From Cycas panzhihuaensis (taxonomy: Eukaryota; Cycadophyta): 64,000 nt of DNA. The DNA is taken from the NCBI GenBank assembly GCA_023213395.1, contig CM041465.1:4836001-4900000 (forward strand), in the 5' to 3' direction. The stretch's first letter is position 1; every line of letters begins with the position of its first letter. The notes below the pieces were generated by a model. It did not search any database. It had not been told where the DNA came from and saw only the letters and a program-made list of their open reading frames with translations. The translations under genes were made by a program, and so were the position numbers. Positions 9,427-19,568 of the stretch are shown one piece after another.

Positions 9427-9990
9427 CCCCTATTTCTTGAATTGGGAAACAGACAAAAGGTTCATTTTTAAACCAGATACAAAAAATACATTTCCAATTT
9501 TCTCAACCTCGTCTTTTATTTGAATGGAAATAGTTCCAACTCCTTTGATTTCGAGGGAGTATTTGTCTCCTAATTCCACAGATTTGTCAGAAGTATATGG
9601 CTACAAACTTTCGAACCATTCTTCTCGATTGGTCATATGGCGAGAGGCTCCTGAGTTAATGTACTATACATCTTCATCCTGGAGACTTGTTGCTAGGGCG
9701 ATGATGAAAGTTGTTTCCTGTTCTTCATCATCATCATCACCAGACTGTTCCTTGTTGTAGTTACCAATGGGCCATTTCCCTCTCTAGATATCGGCTTTCT
9801 TGCATTGGTATGGAAAATGTCTTGACTAGCCACAATGATAACACACATCAAATGCTTTATAAGAACTAGCAAAATGACTAGTCTTACCGCAACTGTAGCA
9901 AATCCTTGGAGTAATGTTGCGACCTCGCCCTCTTGCATCTTGCCAATAGCCTCATGATGAAGCACGACCTTTGGAAGTTCTTCCTCTTCC
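9427..9990 (-). pseudogene. CopB protease and nucleocapsid remnants
   Basis: Minus strand: two zinc-knuckle-like motifs (CYSCGKTSHFASSY, with the final Cys changed to Tyr, and CYHCG...RHFPYQC), then an acidic stretch and the protease region INSGASRHMTNREEWF, where D-S-G is expected and N-S-G is found. Later LKMNLLSVSQFKK marks the end of the protease/pre-integrase part. Stops interrupt it. Confidence 0.7.
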
Positions 9991-10633
9991 TCTACTACGT
10001 CCTTTGAAACCTAGGTTCAATCTCGAGGCAAAGGCATCTTCTAGTTCACCTACATCCTCATATCTCTTGTTTCTCTAGCAGCAATCCTGTTAGAGTGTCC
10101 ATTGTCATTGTTGCTATTTGATCAATATTAGTGATGGTGTTTACCATTACATCGAACGATTTAGGTAGTTTACTGACCATAAGTTCCACCAATTCTTGAT
10201 CAGTGAGAGGAGCACCCGCATTGGAGAGGTCCTTCCTTAGTGAAATTATTTTATGCAAGAAGTCAGTAATTGTTTCGGACTCCTTCATATGAAGTTTGAA
10301 CAATTCTTCTTCCAGGGCTATTATCCTAGCCTTGTTCCTTTGTCCATACAAGTTTCCCAAACACTTCCAAATGCTTTTAGTGGATTACAAGTTTTCAACA
10401 TAGATAAGAAGAGAATCTGAAATAGATAATTTTAAGATGATAACACCTGTACTATCCCGATCTTCCTAGTTGGTTTGCTCAGGCCCAGCATCCTTTGGTT
10501 TGGTTTTGGCTCCAATTGCAATTCTTCAAGCATTTTTAGCTCTAAGGAGGGTCTCTATCTTAATTTTCCAAATGTGGTAATTAGTATCAATAAGCTTGTC
10601 ATTATCAGACAAAGCTAGGATGGAGGAAGCCAT
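9991..10633 (-). pseudogene. CopB Gag
   Basis: The start codon at 10633 opens MASSILALSDNDKLIDTNYH and continues IWKIKIETLLRAKNA before a stop. The later part, 10360-10058, reads ARIIALEEELFKLHMKESET and then AGAPLTDQELVELMVSKLPK, the copia gag core (UBN2 type). Breaks lie at about 10440-10530. Confidence 0.75.
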
Positions 10634-11362
10634 TTCTAAGGACAGAAGAGTGTTTTGGGAACCCTAGGCCGTACAATGGTACATATTTCCATACAGTATC
10701 CGAACTGTATGGATGGGGATGAGACCTATCACAAAAGAAAGATCTTGGACAGTAGATCAGAGATCTGAAATTATTTTTCTGAGACAGTCTTTGATTTGAG
10801 ATAAATCTGGCCTGAAATCTTTAAATGGGCGGCTAGGGTTTCTCACAAATATGAAAATATCTTTGCAAATCCCTAAAAAAACTCTTCACAAAAGCATTCA
10901 AATGATTTGCATACTCCAAACAAAGAGTTTCAGTCTAAGATTACCAGGAGATTTGCTTAGAACTGAGAAAAATCTTCAAAAACCTTTGTAGACCCGTGCC
11001 GCTGGTAAATGGGTTAAAACCCCCTCAAAAAGATCTTGGATCACTTCATGATAGAAGAGAAATATGAAGAGGGCATCGAGATCTACGATCTAGGTGAATT
11101 TCGTTAAATTCTGAGAACTTGAATTTTTCAAGTCCGTATAGTCGTACAGTGCCATACGGTCACCTCTGTACTTGCTTTATGCTCTGATCCTGCTTGTTTG
11201 GTCTTCTTGCCTCCTCCTTTTATTTCTCCAGATGTTCGTCTCCTTCTTTGCTCCAACTTCTTTTGAAGACCTTGTCTTTCTCCTTCACAGCTTGTCTGAG
11301 ATTGCACTTGTCTCTCTCACTTGATCTCGTAGAGACCCTTTCTTAATTAGGCAGAATAACTT
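10634..11362 (-). other. CopB leader between primer site and gag
   Basis: About 730 bp of untranslated leader without a long open frame. It contains two short CGTACxGT/CCATACxGT-type words (about 10670-10710 and 11135-11170) that resemble each other. No further structure is evident. Confidence 0.55.
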
Positions 11363-11374
11363 GCTCTAATACCA
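11363..11374 (-). other. CopB primer-binding site
   Basis: Read on the minus strand, TGGTATTAGAGC lies directly inside the 5' LTR. It is the initiator tRNA-Met complement with one mismatch (C to T), common in decayed copies. Confidence 0.85.
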
Positions 11375-11556
11375 TGTCAGAATGCTAGACGAAAGATAGA
11401 TGAAGAATACTTGATGATTATCATTGAGAGCTCAAGTGAATAAATACAATTAAGGTTTGTAACTGACTTGTAACCGAAATACATCTAAAGGACACATGCC
11501 TGTCGGTTACATACATTGAATGTCTATGACATAAGATAAAACATTACATTCTAACA
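11375..11556 (-). repeat. CopB 5' LTR (182 bp)
   Basis: Ends TGTCAG...CTAACA on the plus strand; pairs with 6394-6575 with about 12 differences. The LTR is short and no clear TATA box was found in it. Confidence 0.88.
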
Positions 11557-11561
11557 TCGTA

Positions 11562-13111
11562 TTCATGGTTAAAGGACTATGGAAGATCATTCTTGGTATT
11601 GAAGTAACTAATGAAAAAGAGGAGGAAACCTTCAAGAAGAAAAATAGAATAGCCATTGACATAATGCTTGCAACCTTTGACAAGGAAAATCTTCCTTCTC
11701 CTTATCACTTTCTCTTCATGCATTTCAAAATACTGATTCTGCTAAAAAGGCCTAGAGTTTGCTAAAGGATGTGTATGAAAAGATCCCCCAAGAGGTGTAG
11801 GAGGCTCTTGAAAGAACTAATGAATTTTGCGACATAGGTAGCAAGGACCAAGCAGCAAGAAAAGACATTCTTGGACAGGTTGGATGCAGTAACCTCACCA
11901 AAAACCATAGAAAGAAGCTGAAAAGGAAAGCAAGAAAGAAAAAACAGGTTGATTCTGGTAAGACCAGTTCTCACATAAACTCATCTAACACTCATAAAGG
12001 GGATGAAAAATTACATGAACCTGTTTCTGAAAATAAACCAAATGAGCACTATTTGAAATCTAAAGACATGATTTCACCAAATACCTTAAGTCTCATCAAG
12101 TTGACAGGAAAGACTGCATTAAAAACTGCCAAAAGAATGGAGGATGAAAAACCTAAAAGTGACTCCAAAAAGCATATGTCACAGGTGAGATATTATAGTG
12201 ACCCTACTACCTTGGTAGGAATTGTGGGCGATATTACCCTAATTTGCATTGATAGATTTGTTGCTAGGGTCCAAATGATGTCAGGGCATATGATTATTTG
12301 CACATGCACAAGACTCTCTATGATTACATTCAATTCGGTTGCATTTTCTGTTCTTATCTTTGAAAGAATCCAAATTGTGTCAGCATACCCTGCAATGGCT
12401 CTAGAAGATTCATTCAAAGCAAGAAAGAACATAGTTGGAATATCATTTGGTCAAAATCTTGTCCACCAAGATCGCTGCATGTTTTGGGTAAACTACTTAA
12501 CCATGAAAATCAATCATGTTAAAGTGATGTTCTATCTTTATGTGGCCTTAATTGGGAAATATGTGCATGTAATCATAATGAAAATTCTCATTGTATTCAG
12601 CACAAAGGATTTCTTGAAAGATATAGAGAGAACAATTATTTTGTTGGTTCAGTACACATACTTGTACAGGTGGAGTTAGGAAAGGAATCATTGTTCCTCC
12701 TTTCCTTTTAAGGAAGTGTTCATTGGCTTGAAAAGTTGATCATTTTGGCAAACTTAGAGACAAACAAGAAGGAATCCCTTTGTTTCATAGAGTTGAAATT
12801 ATATGTTATCTCATTTGATCTAGGAGACAAAAATCAAAGGACACCACACATACAATTGGAATACACAAGAGAAGTCACCAAACAGGAAGCATGAGATGAC
12901 AGAGCGTGCACGACATATAGGTTTTGCAGCATTTTGGTTGAAGATCGGGCTTGTGACATCTTTAGAAAAGTTCTCAAACTCGAGCATTAGAAATTCAAAC
13001 AATACTTCAAGTCTTATGTTCATCTATGTCAGTCAATCCTTAGAAATAGGTGTCATAATGCTCTTGGTAGTCAGTGTACTTGTGGTTATGACATTAAACA
13101 TTAAAGGGAGG
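11562..13111 (+). pseudogene. TRG-1 Gag remainder and lysine-rich downstream region
   Basis: After CopB the gag frame resumes with MVKGLWKIILGIEVTNEKEE and AIDIMLATFDKENLPSPYHF, matching TRG-2 (RTIIDVILTALNKDEIHSSY). A frameshift follows, then LLKDVYEKIPQEV and, after a TAG, a basic stretch (KNHRKKLKRKARKKKQ) and a region up to about 12270. From 12270 a second frame gives a Cys/His-containing stretch (ICACNHNENSHCIQHKGF) that I do not recognise. No DSG, DDE or YVDD motif occurs on either side. 12700-13100 holds only short frames. Confidence 0.65.
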
Positions 13112-13503
13112 TGTTAAAATATAATGTTTAATGTGTACGTGTTTAATGTAAAGTGTGTCTTAGAGTGAATCAAGTTATAGTCCTAAGTATTATGTTAAGG
13201 TCTAAAGGTCATATCTTATAATAATATTATGTGGGAAGTTAGAAGGTCATTGGTTAGTTGGTGAAGTGTCATTGGTTAGGTTAGAGGTATTTGTCCCACG
13301 TGTCACATCCCTCTATGATGTATAAATAGGTGGCTGAGGTAGTGTAGAATCATCAAGTCATCATGGAGACTCATGTTGAGTCTATGATGCAATAGTGTTC
13401 TAATGTAATCTTACCTATGATAAGTTAATACAATTTATGCTTTATTCATTGATCTTGTTGATAGTGTTTGGCGTTGAATGCTTTCCATGTTGAAAATCTA
13501 GCA
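13112..13503 (+). repeat. TRG-1 3' LTR (392 bp)
   Basis: TGTTAAAATATAATG to AATCTAGCA. It is preceded by the purine tract AAAGGGAGG and followed by TSD TTTTC. Confidence 0.9.
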
Positions 13504-13929
13504 TTTTCCGTTCGTTCGGGTCGCATTCCTGTCTGGGAACACGTGATTCGATCCGTTCCATTTTTTGAACGGTTCCTCTTTTTGGCTTGTTTCTGTTTCT
13601 TCCATTCCTTGGGAGGAACGTATCATCTTTCGCTAGTTTCCTTTGCCTGGTTACATTCCAAACTCGAGATGCAACGTGTAATTTTCTTTTGACTTTTGTC
13701 TAGGTGTATAATTTTTGCGAGTTACAGTTAGTTTTTCTTCGTTTTTTAGTTTTTTTTTAAGGATTTTTATATTTATGTACCAGTGTAGGGTCATGGTGCT
13801 GATACTAAGACAACTTTGGTTGTCCACAACTTCGCACAATACGTTTTATACATCCAGTTGACTCGTACTGGAGGTGTGTGCTCAATGATGATATTTCTTC
13901 AATCAGCTGCCATTGACTAGGGTAGGCAG
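13504..13929 (-). mobile_element. GypX continuation: spacer downstream of integrase
   Basis: This continues GypX on the right of TRG-1. Frames decay after the integrase tail, and the stretch contains T-runs. It corresponds to the spacer between integrase and the 3' ORF in GypB-1. Confidence 0.5.
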
Positions 13930-14326
13930 TTTGTAACTACTCATGTCTCGCAATCGAACTGATCCGTTTCGTTAAATCTTTTCTACTTGGTAGGGTCTCA
14001 ACCACCGCGGCTTCAGCTTTCTGAGATGGGTGCGGAATTTGTTGTTGTATAATAGGACTTGTTCCCCTTCTTCAAACTAAGGGCATCTGAGGTGGCGGTC
14101 GTGACATGCCTTATGTCTTATTTTCTCAATCTCTTGTAGTCATTCTGATTTATGTCTATCTTCGTCAAGTTGAAGCAACTGCCATAGGCATTCTCGTAAA
14201 GAGTCGGTGTCGTCCAATCGACAAGCCAAAGCAATCCACAAACTGGGTATCTGCAATTCAATGGGGATTATGGCTTCCACCCCATACACTAACTTAAACG
14301 AAGTATGTCATGTGGCTTGCTTGTAA
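13930..14326 (-). pseudogene. Gypsy integrase C-terminus (GypX)
   Basis: Minus-strand reading gives FKLVYGVEAIIPIELQIPSL, then ACHDRHLRCP, EGEQVLLYNNKFRTHLRKLK and PRWLRPYQV. These are the usual C-terminal words of gypsy integrases (LVYG-EAV-P-E, H-DR, G-VLL-, PKW-GPY-V) and match the GypA and GypB-1 tails. Two stops replace residues. CopC-1 has inserted at the upstream end (14327), so the catalytic core is missing. Confidence 0.8.
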
Positions 14327-14694
14327 TGTGACGATGTTAATGTCACATGGTCATTTCATAAAGTTAGAATTAGATAAAGTCACTTTTATGTTTGTAACTT
14401 TAGGATAAGGTGACTATGCTTAAGTCACTTAAGTGAAATGACATAAAGTTCATTTCATTGTAATTTCATGTAATCTCATCTAAATGTCATTGGGAGGGGA
14501 AACTCAAATTCCAAAACCTAATGAGCATTCTCATTATATAAGCCGAAATTACATAGAGAGTGATCATATTCTACACTTCTCCTCTTCCAGCTCAAGCTAT
14601 TAGCATTTCTCTTATTGAGTAGATTGTGCTTGTCTCCACTATTTGCCATTGTGTAGTGTTAGTGCACTAGATCCCTAGATCCATTTCTTCAACA
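14327..14694 (+). repeat. CopC-1 5' LTR (368 bp)
   Basis: TGTGACGATGTTAATG to TTCTTCAACA. It holds the palindrome TCACTTAAGTGA at about 14424-14435 and a TATA-like TTATATAAG near 14535. Ends agree with 42952-43318. Confidence 0.88.
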
Positions 14695-14696
14695 AG

Positions 14697-14709
14697 TGGT
14701 ATCACAGCC
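14697..14709 (+). other. CopC-1 primer-binding site
   Basis: TGGTATCACAGCC lies 2 bp after the LTR and matches the initiator tRNA-Met complement except one base (G to C). Confidence 0.85.
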
Positions 14710-15700
14710 ATTGGGAGGATCCTAGTGCCACACTCACTTGCAAGGAGATTGCAAGCTATTTTCTCCTCTTCTTCACCATTCATGTGAAGTGAAATGTTGA
14801 GATATTTTTTTAATCTATTTTTAAAGCTCCTTTTAGCATATTTTTAGTACAAATTTGTATGTTCTTTTACTATTTTATTTCTACAAATCAGAGGAAGAAA
14901 TGTGGCTGCCTAAAGATAGTCTATTTCCAAGCCTAAAAAAGCACAGGAATTGCTCATCTTATACCAATTTTCAACCTTATTTTTTAGCCCCAAATCTAGC
15001 ATTTTAGCCCATTTTTATAATAAAAGAGAGATTTACAGCTTGCAGAAGAAGAAATCAGTGATATTCACTTATTAGAAGCAGATTTTGAAGTCTAAAATCA
15101 AATTGTATGGATGTTGTATGCAGATGTGCGATAATATACATGAGCAGTCGAAAAATCAAAATGCTCAAAATCAAACAAAATTTCCCAGTAAGTGTGTTTT
15201 AGCATCTTGAACACTTTTGTCTACTGGAGCAATGCAAGATTTTGAAGTTAAAGCAGTTAAACAGCGTGCTTTAAGCAGCCACCCTCCAAATTTAAAAATC
15301 TCAGATCTGAAAAAAAATTTAGGAGTTTTTTTCCTGCTGTAATACATATTTTTGCATCTCCTCATCCTGGTCTATCATTTGGAATAGGTCTCGCATGAAT
15401 CCGGCGTTCCATTGAAAAGTTATGAGAGTTTTAGATTTTCCAGTACATTTTGATCGCGAGCTAAAACGGGATTTTTTGCCTGTTTTTGATATGATTTTTT
15501 AAAATTTTTTATATATTTATAAAGTGCAGGTGAAGGGCAACAAATTTGAAAATTTTTAATTTTTTCAAAAGTTTTGAAATTTGTGCCATAGCGCGGTATA
15601 ACAAACAGTACAGTCTACCCAATAGCAGACTTGGCTTGTTGAAATTTTGATTTTTCAGCGTACATTGTATTTATGAATTTTTTTTTTTTCTCTTCATTTA

Positions 15701-16441
15701 CAAAAAAACGACTTCATAATAAAATATAATAAATGATTCTCTCTTTAATCCTCCAAAAGAGCAACTTCCTAATAATAATTTCTCTTTATAAGGCCAGCTT
15801 CATCCTTATTTTAGGAATGCTACAGAGTCAGATGCAAGTTGTGCCTTACCCCCCTGCATATGCTTAGGGTGGGCTTGGTACGTTAAATCTCCAAACATCT
15901 AACCGCTAGATCAGGGTCCTTAATCCAAGGTCCGACTTCATATATCTTCTATGCTCATCAGTCCCGCTCCACTTCTTTTCCTAGCTTAGATCAACATAGA
16001 CTTTTGGTCAAGTGGGTTAGGATAGGTCCACACCTCTGGAGGAGTAGAGTTTAGGTTACGACTTAAGGCTACAATGACATTTGGGGCGCATCCACTCTAA
16101 TGGCCCTCTTAGTTTTCTAGATCACTTTCAAGTGTTGTTTGTCTATTCTAAGAGGGTCACTAGCTACTTGCAAATTTGATTTACTTCCTATGTTTGTTGT
16201 GTGCTATCGTTCCATTTGTGATCTTGTTGCTTGTTTCATTTGTAGATAGTTTGTCCTTTACCAACAACTCCCCACCCCACTTTCCTTTAAGCACACCTCC
16301 ATCATTCTGCACCCCCCCCCCACCAACAACAACAACAACAACAAAAAAAAAAAAAAAAAAAAAGACTTTCTACTAATATAGGTTGTTGGGTGAATTGAGT
16401 TCCTTTCCACAAGTGTAGCTTACCAATAGGCCAAGGAAAGA
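15701..16441. other. Unassigned DNA with a simple repeat
   Basis: No coding region or LTR could be placed. A compound microsatellite, poly-C then (AAC)n then poly-A, lies at about 16311-16362. Confidence 0.5.
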
Positions 16442-16636
16442 GCTCTAATACCACTTGATATGATCAAATTAATCTTTTCTGAAAAATAACTAGGGGCAAT
16501 ACCATATGAAGTGGCCTAAATAACACAAACACTCAAAATGTCAAAGACAACACATTGTAAGATTCCATGATGTCCTTTACAATGTTATTAACTACTTATT
16601 ATACTTTATTTGACCACCAATCATACTCCTTAACAA
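16442..16636 (-). repeat. Possible minus-strand copia LTR with primer site
   Basis: 16442-16453 is GCTCTAATACCA, the reverse of a tRNA-Met primer site, then 2 bp, then TGATATGATC as in a reversed LTR end; the spacing equals that of TRG-2. A plausible other end is CTTAACA at about 16636, giving a roughly 180-bp LTR. No partner LTR is seen, so this stays tentative. Confidence 0.35.
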
Positions 16637-16689
16637 TTTGATAAATAGTTGTAGGTCATACTCACACCCATGCAAGAGTTTCTATTGAT

Positions 16690-17009
16690 ATCAGGCACAC
16701 CAATAGGATCAAATAGGATTCTCCTCTTTCACCCACACTATTTGGATTTTACATTGACGAGTTCAAGCCATAACCTAAGGAGACAATGCATGCTAATGAT
16801 GAATGTTTCACACATGACATCTTGATCTCCTTTCTTCTCTTTGTTGATGCCATTGTCCTACTATCTTCTACTACCAAGGGATTTTTTGGGCACTACATTC
16901 TTTAGCTATATTTTGAGTTAGAAGAGGACTAGAGGTGACCCTTAATAACACCAAGGTTATGTCCTCTAATAAATCTAACAAAACATTGATCAACTTGCAT
17001 CCTACTTCT
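16690..17009 (+). pseudogene. LINE reverse transcriptase remnant (left part)
   Basis: With several stops the plus strand reads SPLSPTLFGFYIDEF (usual GCPLSPTLFGLYID-E of plant LINE RT), then LLFVDAIVLLSSTTKG, the RT catalytic box with the second Asp changed to Ala, then NTKVMSSNKSNKTL, the NTxKTKVM motif. This is non-LTR RT. GypA interrupts it at 17010, and the rest lies at 41600-42590. Confidence 0.75.
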
Positions 17010-17729
17010 TGTGTGCTAGCTAACTACCACTTTTGGAGGAATGGCTGCAACTACGGTGACTGCTACCGATGTTGTTGCGATCATATCGCCGCGATTGCGG
17101 TTGCGGTTCCGCCACGATCGCTATCGCCGCAATTGCATCGCGGTTGTTGTTGTTGTGACTGCGTTTCGACCTGCTATTGCTGCGACTGCGTGCGTTCCAA
17201 CCTGTTGTTGCTTCAACTGCGATCGATCGCGTGGTTGCCGCCATCGTGACTACGTCATCGCCGCAGCGACTGCGATGCGATTGTTGTTGCTACGGTGACT
17301 GCAATTATTGCGATCTTGGTCTTGTAGTTACAATCAGAATCGCGTTACGACTACACAATGGTGAGGTCGCAACTCGCAACGGGCACTGTGGGTAACTCGG
17401 ACATCAGGCAGACCATGGGCGGCACGGGCAACGGGCAAATTAGTTAGGACAAAACAATTTTGAAACCGTTATGTAATTGTACACCTGTCGCATATAAAAC
17501 TAAGAATTGAGATCATTCATGTATGTGTGTATTTCTTGACATCTGATTGGCCTGGGCTGGACCCAAATTAGGGACAGCCAGTTGTAATTCTTCCGACATG
17601 CGTCTGGTTGTGAGAGGACCAGACGCAGTGCCTTTGTCATGAATAACAGTTCTTGATGTTCTCACCAAATGTGCGTCTTTTTCCTTATGAAATATTGCAT
17701 GTTAGAACAGTTAGTGAAAGGCGCGCACA
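17010..17729 (+). repeat. GypA 5' LTR (720 bp)
   Basis: TGTGTGCTAGC to GCGCGCACA. The first 300 bp are unusually CpG-rich, with repeated GCGAxTGCG and GTTGTTG words. A TATA box TATAAAA lies at 17493-17499. The downstream half is about 95% like the 3' LTR by eye; the CpG-rich half differs far more and has indels. Confidence 0.9.
17493..17499 (+). promoter_or_regulatory. TATA box of GypA LTR
   Basis: TATAAAA in CGCATATAAAACTAAG, conserved in the 3' LTR at 41358-41364. Confidence 0.6.
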
Positions 17730-17731
17730 TC

Positions 17732-17747
17732 TTGGTTCCGTTGCCGG
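17732..17747 (+). other. GypA primer-binding site (tRNA-Asp-like)
   Basis: TTGGTTCCGTTGCCGG starts 2 bp after the LTR. Many plant gypsy elements use TGGCGCCGTTGCCGG, complementary to tRNA-Asp; this is the same with CG replaced by TT. Confidence 0.65.
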
Positions 17748-17793
17748 TTTTCCTAACCAAGGAAGAACGAGATGCTGAGGTCAGAAGTTGTCC

Positions 17794-19568
17794 ATGCCAC
17801 CTAGGGCTGACTCGTTGAGAAAGGTCGAGTCAAGAGAAGAACGAAGCCGACGCTGGTACGTGGAGAGAAACTAGGAAGGCACGCGTAGACCCAGGGAACC
17901 GGTAGAGAGAAAACCGGTGAAGAAATTAGTTGGGAAGGGGCGGCAGGAAGAAAGCCAGACCCCACTTACAAGAGCGGGACGCGACAGAGAGAAAGAAGCC
18001 CAGGAGGATAAGGGACAACTAGAAAAAGCAAAAAAAATTACAAAAAAGACCTCGGAGGAAAAAGCAAAGCCAAGGCAGAAGATATTCAGCCAAGAAGAAG
18101 AAAATAATCTTCAGAAATGTGAAGAGATTCAGTTGAAGCATAAACTGTGGAAAAATTCTGAAGAAAACCAGAAGTCTGTACAAAAATATTTTCAGAATTC
18201 TGAAGAAGAAGAGGGAAACCTGCTGGGGAATCAGTAGGATGAAGGGCTAAAAAACCAGCAAGGTTTAAGCTTGGAAGGGGATGAGAATTGGCTGGAAAAT
18301 CAGCAGAATTCAGAGCTTATAAACCAGCAAGAACTAAATTTCAAGGAAGATGAAAAGTTGCAGGAGAAAAGGTTGAAAGAAAACAGAGATTTCCAGAATT
18401 TGGCAAAAAACCAGTCTGGAGATTGGAGCCAGAAAAGAACTGAAGAAGAAGGGCTGGAACTTGAAGAAGATCAAGGAAACCTGTCACAGCCTGAGGATTC
18501 ATTGCTGGAACTAGAAGAGAATCAGGAAAATAAATTGCTGAAATCTATAGAAATTCAAAAAGATCTACAAAGAGATGAAGAAAAATAGACGGTCATAGAA
18601 GAAGGAAAGACAACTAACTTGGAGATATACAGTACAACCACAACAGGGTGGGACTGTTATATACTGGAGGTAAAAGAAACCCATTACCATGTACTAAATC
18701 CATTGTATAGAATGACTCGGATCTTTTCAGGTTCATCATTCATGGAAGAAAGCCCAGAAAGTACAATTTTGAGGCAAGAAAGAAGTGAAGGAGAATTGAA
18801 CATAACTGGACTAGAATCCACAGGTCCGAGAAATATGGCACAAGGCAGTGGAATGGGAGGAGGAAACCAAACGATTCCCCCATATGTAATAGTTCAGAAC
18901 GAAGCCATGTTTGGGCATTTACAATTTGACGGCTCGGGAGATCCTGGAGATCATTTGGCCTTATTCTCCAATATGTTGAAAATCAAGAAGATGAAAGATC
19001 CAGAGGAAATAAAGGCAAGATTTTTCTCTACATTGCGAGGAACAGCAATCGCCTGGTACCAATATGTAGCAAAGACGAATCCCACTTGGGAAGTGGTCCA
19101 GACACAATTCCTGGACAGATTTCAGCGGCTAAGAGATCCAATGTCGATATTCCAGGCTCTGGAAGAAATCAGACAAATACCAGATGAGTCTGTTAATCAT
19201 TTAGATGGAAGACTTAAAATCATTTTTAATAAAATGGACCCTCTTATGCCAATGAATCCAATGCTGTCCCTGAAATACTTCGTGCAAGGATTGTTGCCCC
19301 ATTTGAAAGAAAAAAGCATGTTTCATCCTCTGAATAGTTATGAGCAGGTTAAGGAATTAGCATTACGCTTCAAAAATCAAATGAGAACAGCACAACTGCA
19401 GAATGGAACCCAGAATTTTGGGTAGATGTTTCTGCCCCTGGGAACCACAAAACCAAGAATTGAAGCCTTGAAAAAAGAAGTAGAGCTGTTGAAACAGCAA
19501 CCTTTTGGAATACCTACTGAATCAAATCAGCGAGATGAAGAAATTGAGAAATTAAGAATGGAGATAGC
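17794..19568 (+). pseudogene. GypA Gag, N-terminal and capsid parts
   Basis: I chose the ATG at 17794 because it gives MPPRADSLRKVE, like the MPPKRPSRTE start of GypB-1 Gag (20527). One frame runs to the GypB-1 insertion with four stops (17872, 18235, 18586, 19423), all TAG. The first 300 residues are rich in Lys, Glu and Gln and probably coiled or disordered. The capsid core is recognisable: FSTLRGTAIAWYQYVAKTN, then FLDRFQRLRDP and KYFVQGLLPHLKEK, as in the retrotransposon gag domain. It ends at LRMEIA and resumes at 34102. Confidence 0.8.

Larger units (their letters stand above)
6394..11556 (-). mobile_element. CopB: Ty1/copia element with short LTRs, nested in TRG-1 gag
   Basis: LTRs of 182 bp (6394-6575 and 11375-11556) bound a minus-strand gag-pol in the copia order Gag, protease, integrase, RT, RNase H. 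The primer site is at 11363-11374. TSD is degenerate: GCATA on the left (6389-6393), TCGTA on the right (11557-11561). The TRG-1 gag frame resumes right after the right TSD, which supports the borders. LTRs differ at about 12 of 182 positions (about 6-7%), so it is old. Several stops and frameshifts are present. Confidence 0.9.
3921..13503 (+). mobile_element. TRG-1: gag-only (TR-GAG-like) LTR retrotransposon with nested CopB
   Basis: LTRs at 3921-4312 and 13112-13503 (392 bp each) are flanked by a perfect 5-bp TSD, TTTTC (3916-3920 and 13504-13508). A tRNA-Met primer site follows the 5' LTR, and a purine tract (about 13103-13111) precedes the 3' LTR. Without CopB (6394-11556) it is about 4.4 kb. 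The coding part holds a copia-type Gag followed by a lysine-rich region. I found no protease, integrase, RT or RNase H. That matches the published definition of TR-GAG elements, which need pol supplied by others. TRG-2 is a relative. Confidence 0.85.
14327..15700 (+). mobile_element. CopC-1: 5' LTR and leader of a truncated copia element
   Basis: A 368-bp LTR, a tRNA-Met primer site and about 1 kb of leader match, in the opposite orientation, the LTR and leader of CopC-2 (48550 down to about 47880). Shared leader words include AGAAGAAGAAATCAGTGA and TTTTTCAGCGTACATTGTAT. Similarity fades after about 15700. No gag-pol and no 3' LTR follow, so the element is truncated. It entered the GypX integrase. 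Confidence 0.75.

Noticed and set aside
12053-12679. 208-residue frame as a possible independent membrane protein
   Set aside because: Its first half continues the TRG-1 ORF and the second half is a shifted frame; hydrophobic look is likely an artefact of frame change.
16311-16362. Poly-C/(AAC)n/poly-A run as a LINE or SINE tail
   Set aside because: No element end or TSD could be attached to it; treated as a microsatellite.
16935-17395. Overlapping Arg/Cys-rich frames in the GypA LTR
   Set aside because: They arise from the CpG-rich low-complexity U3 segment and are not kept in the 3' LTR.
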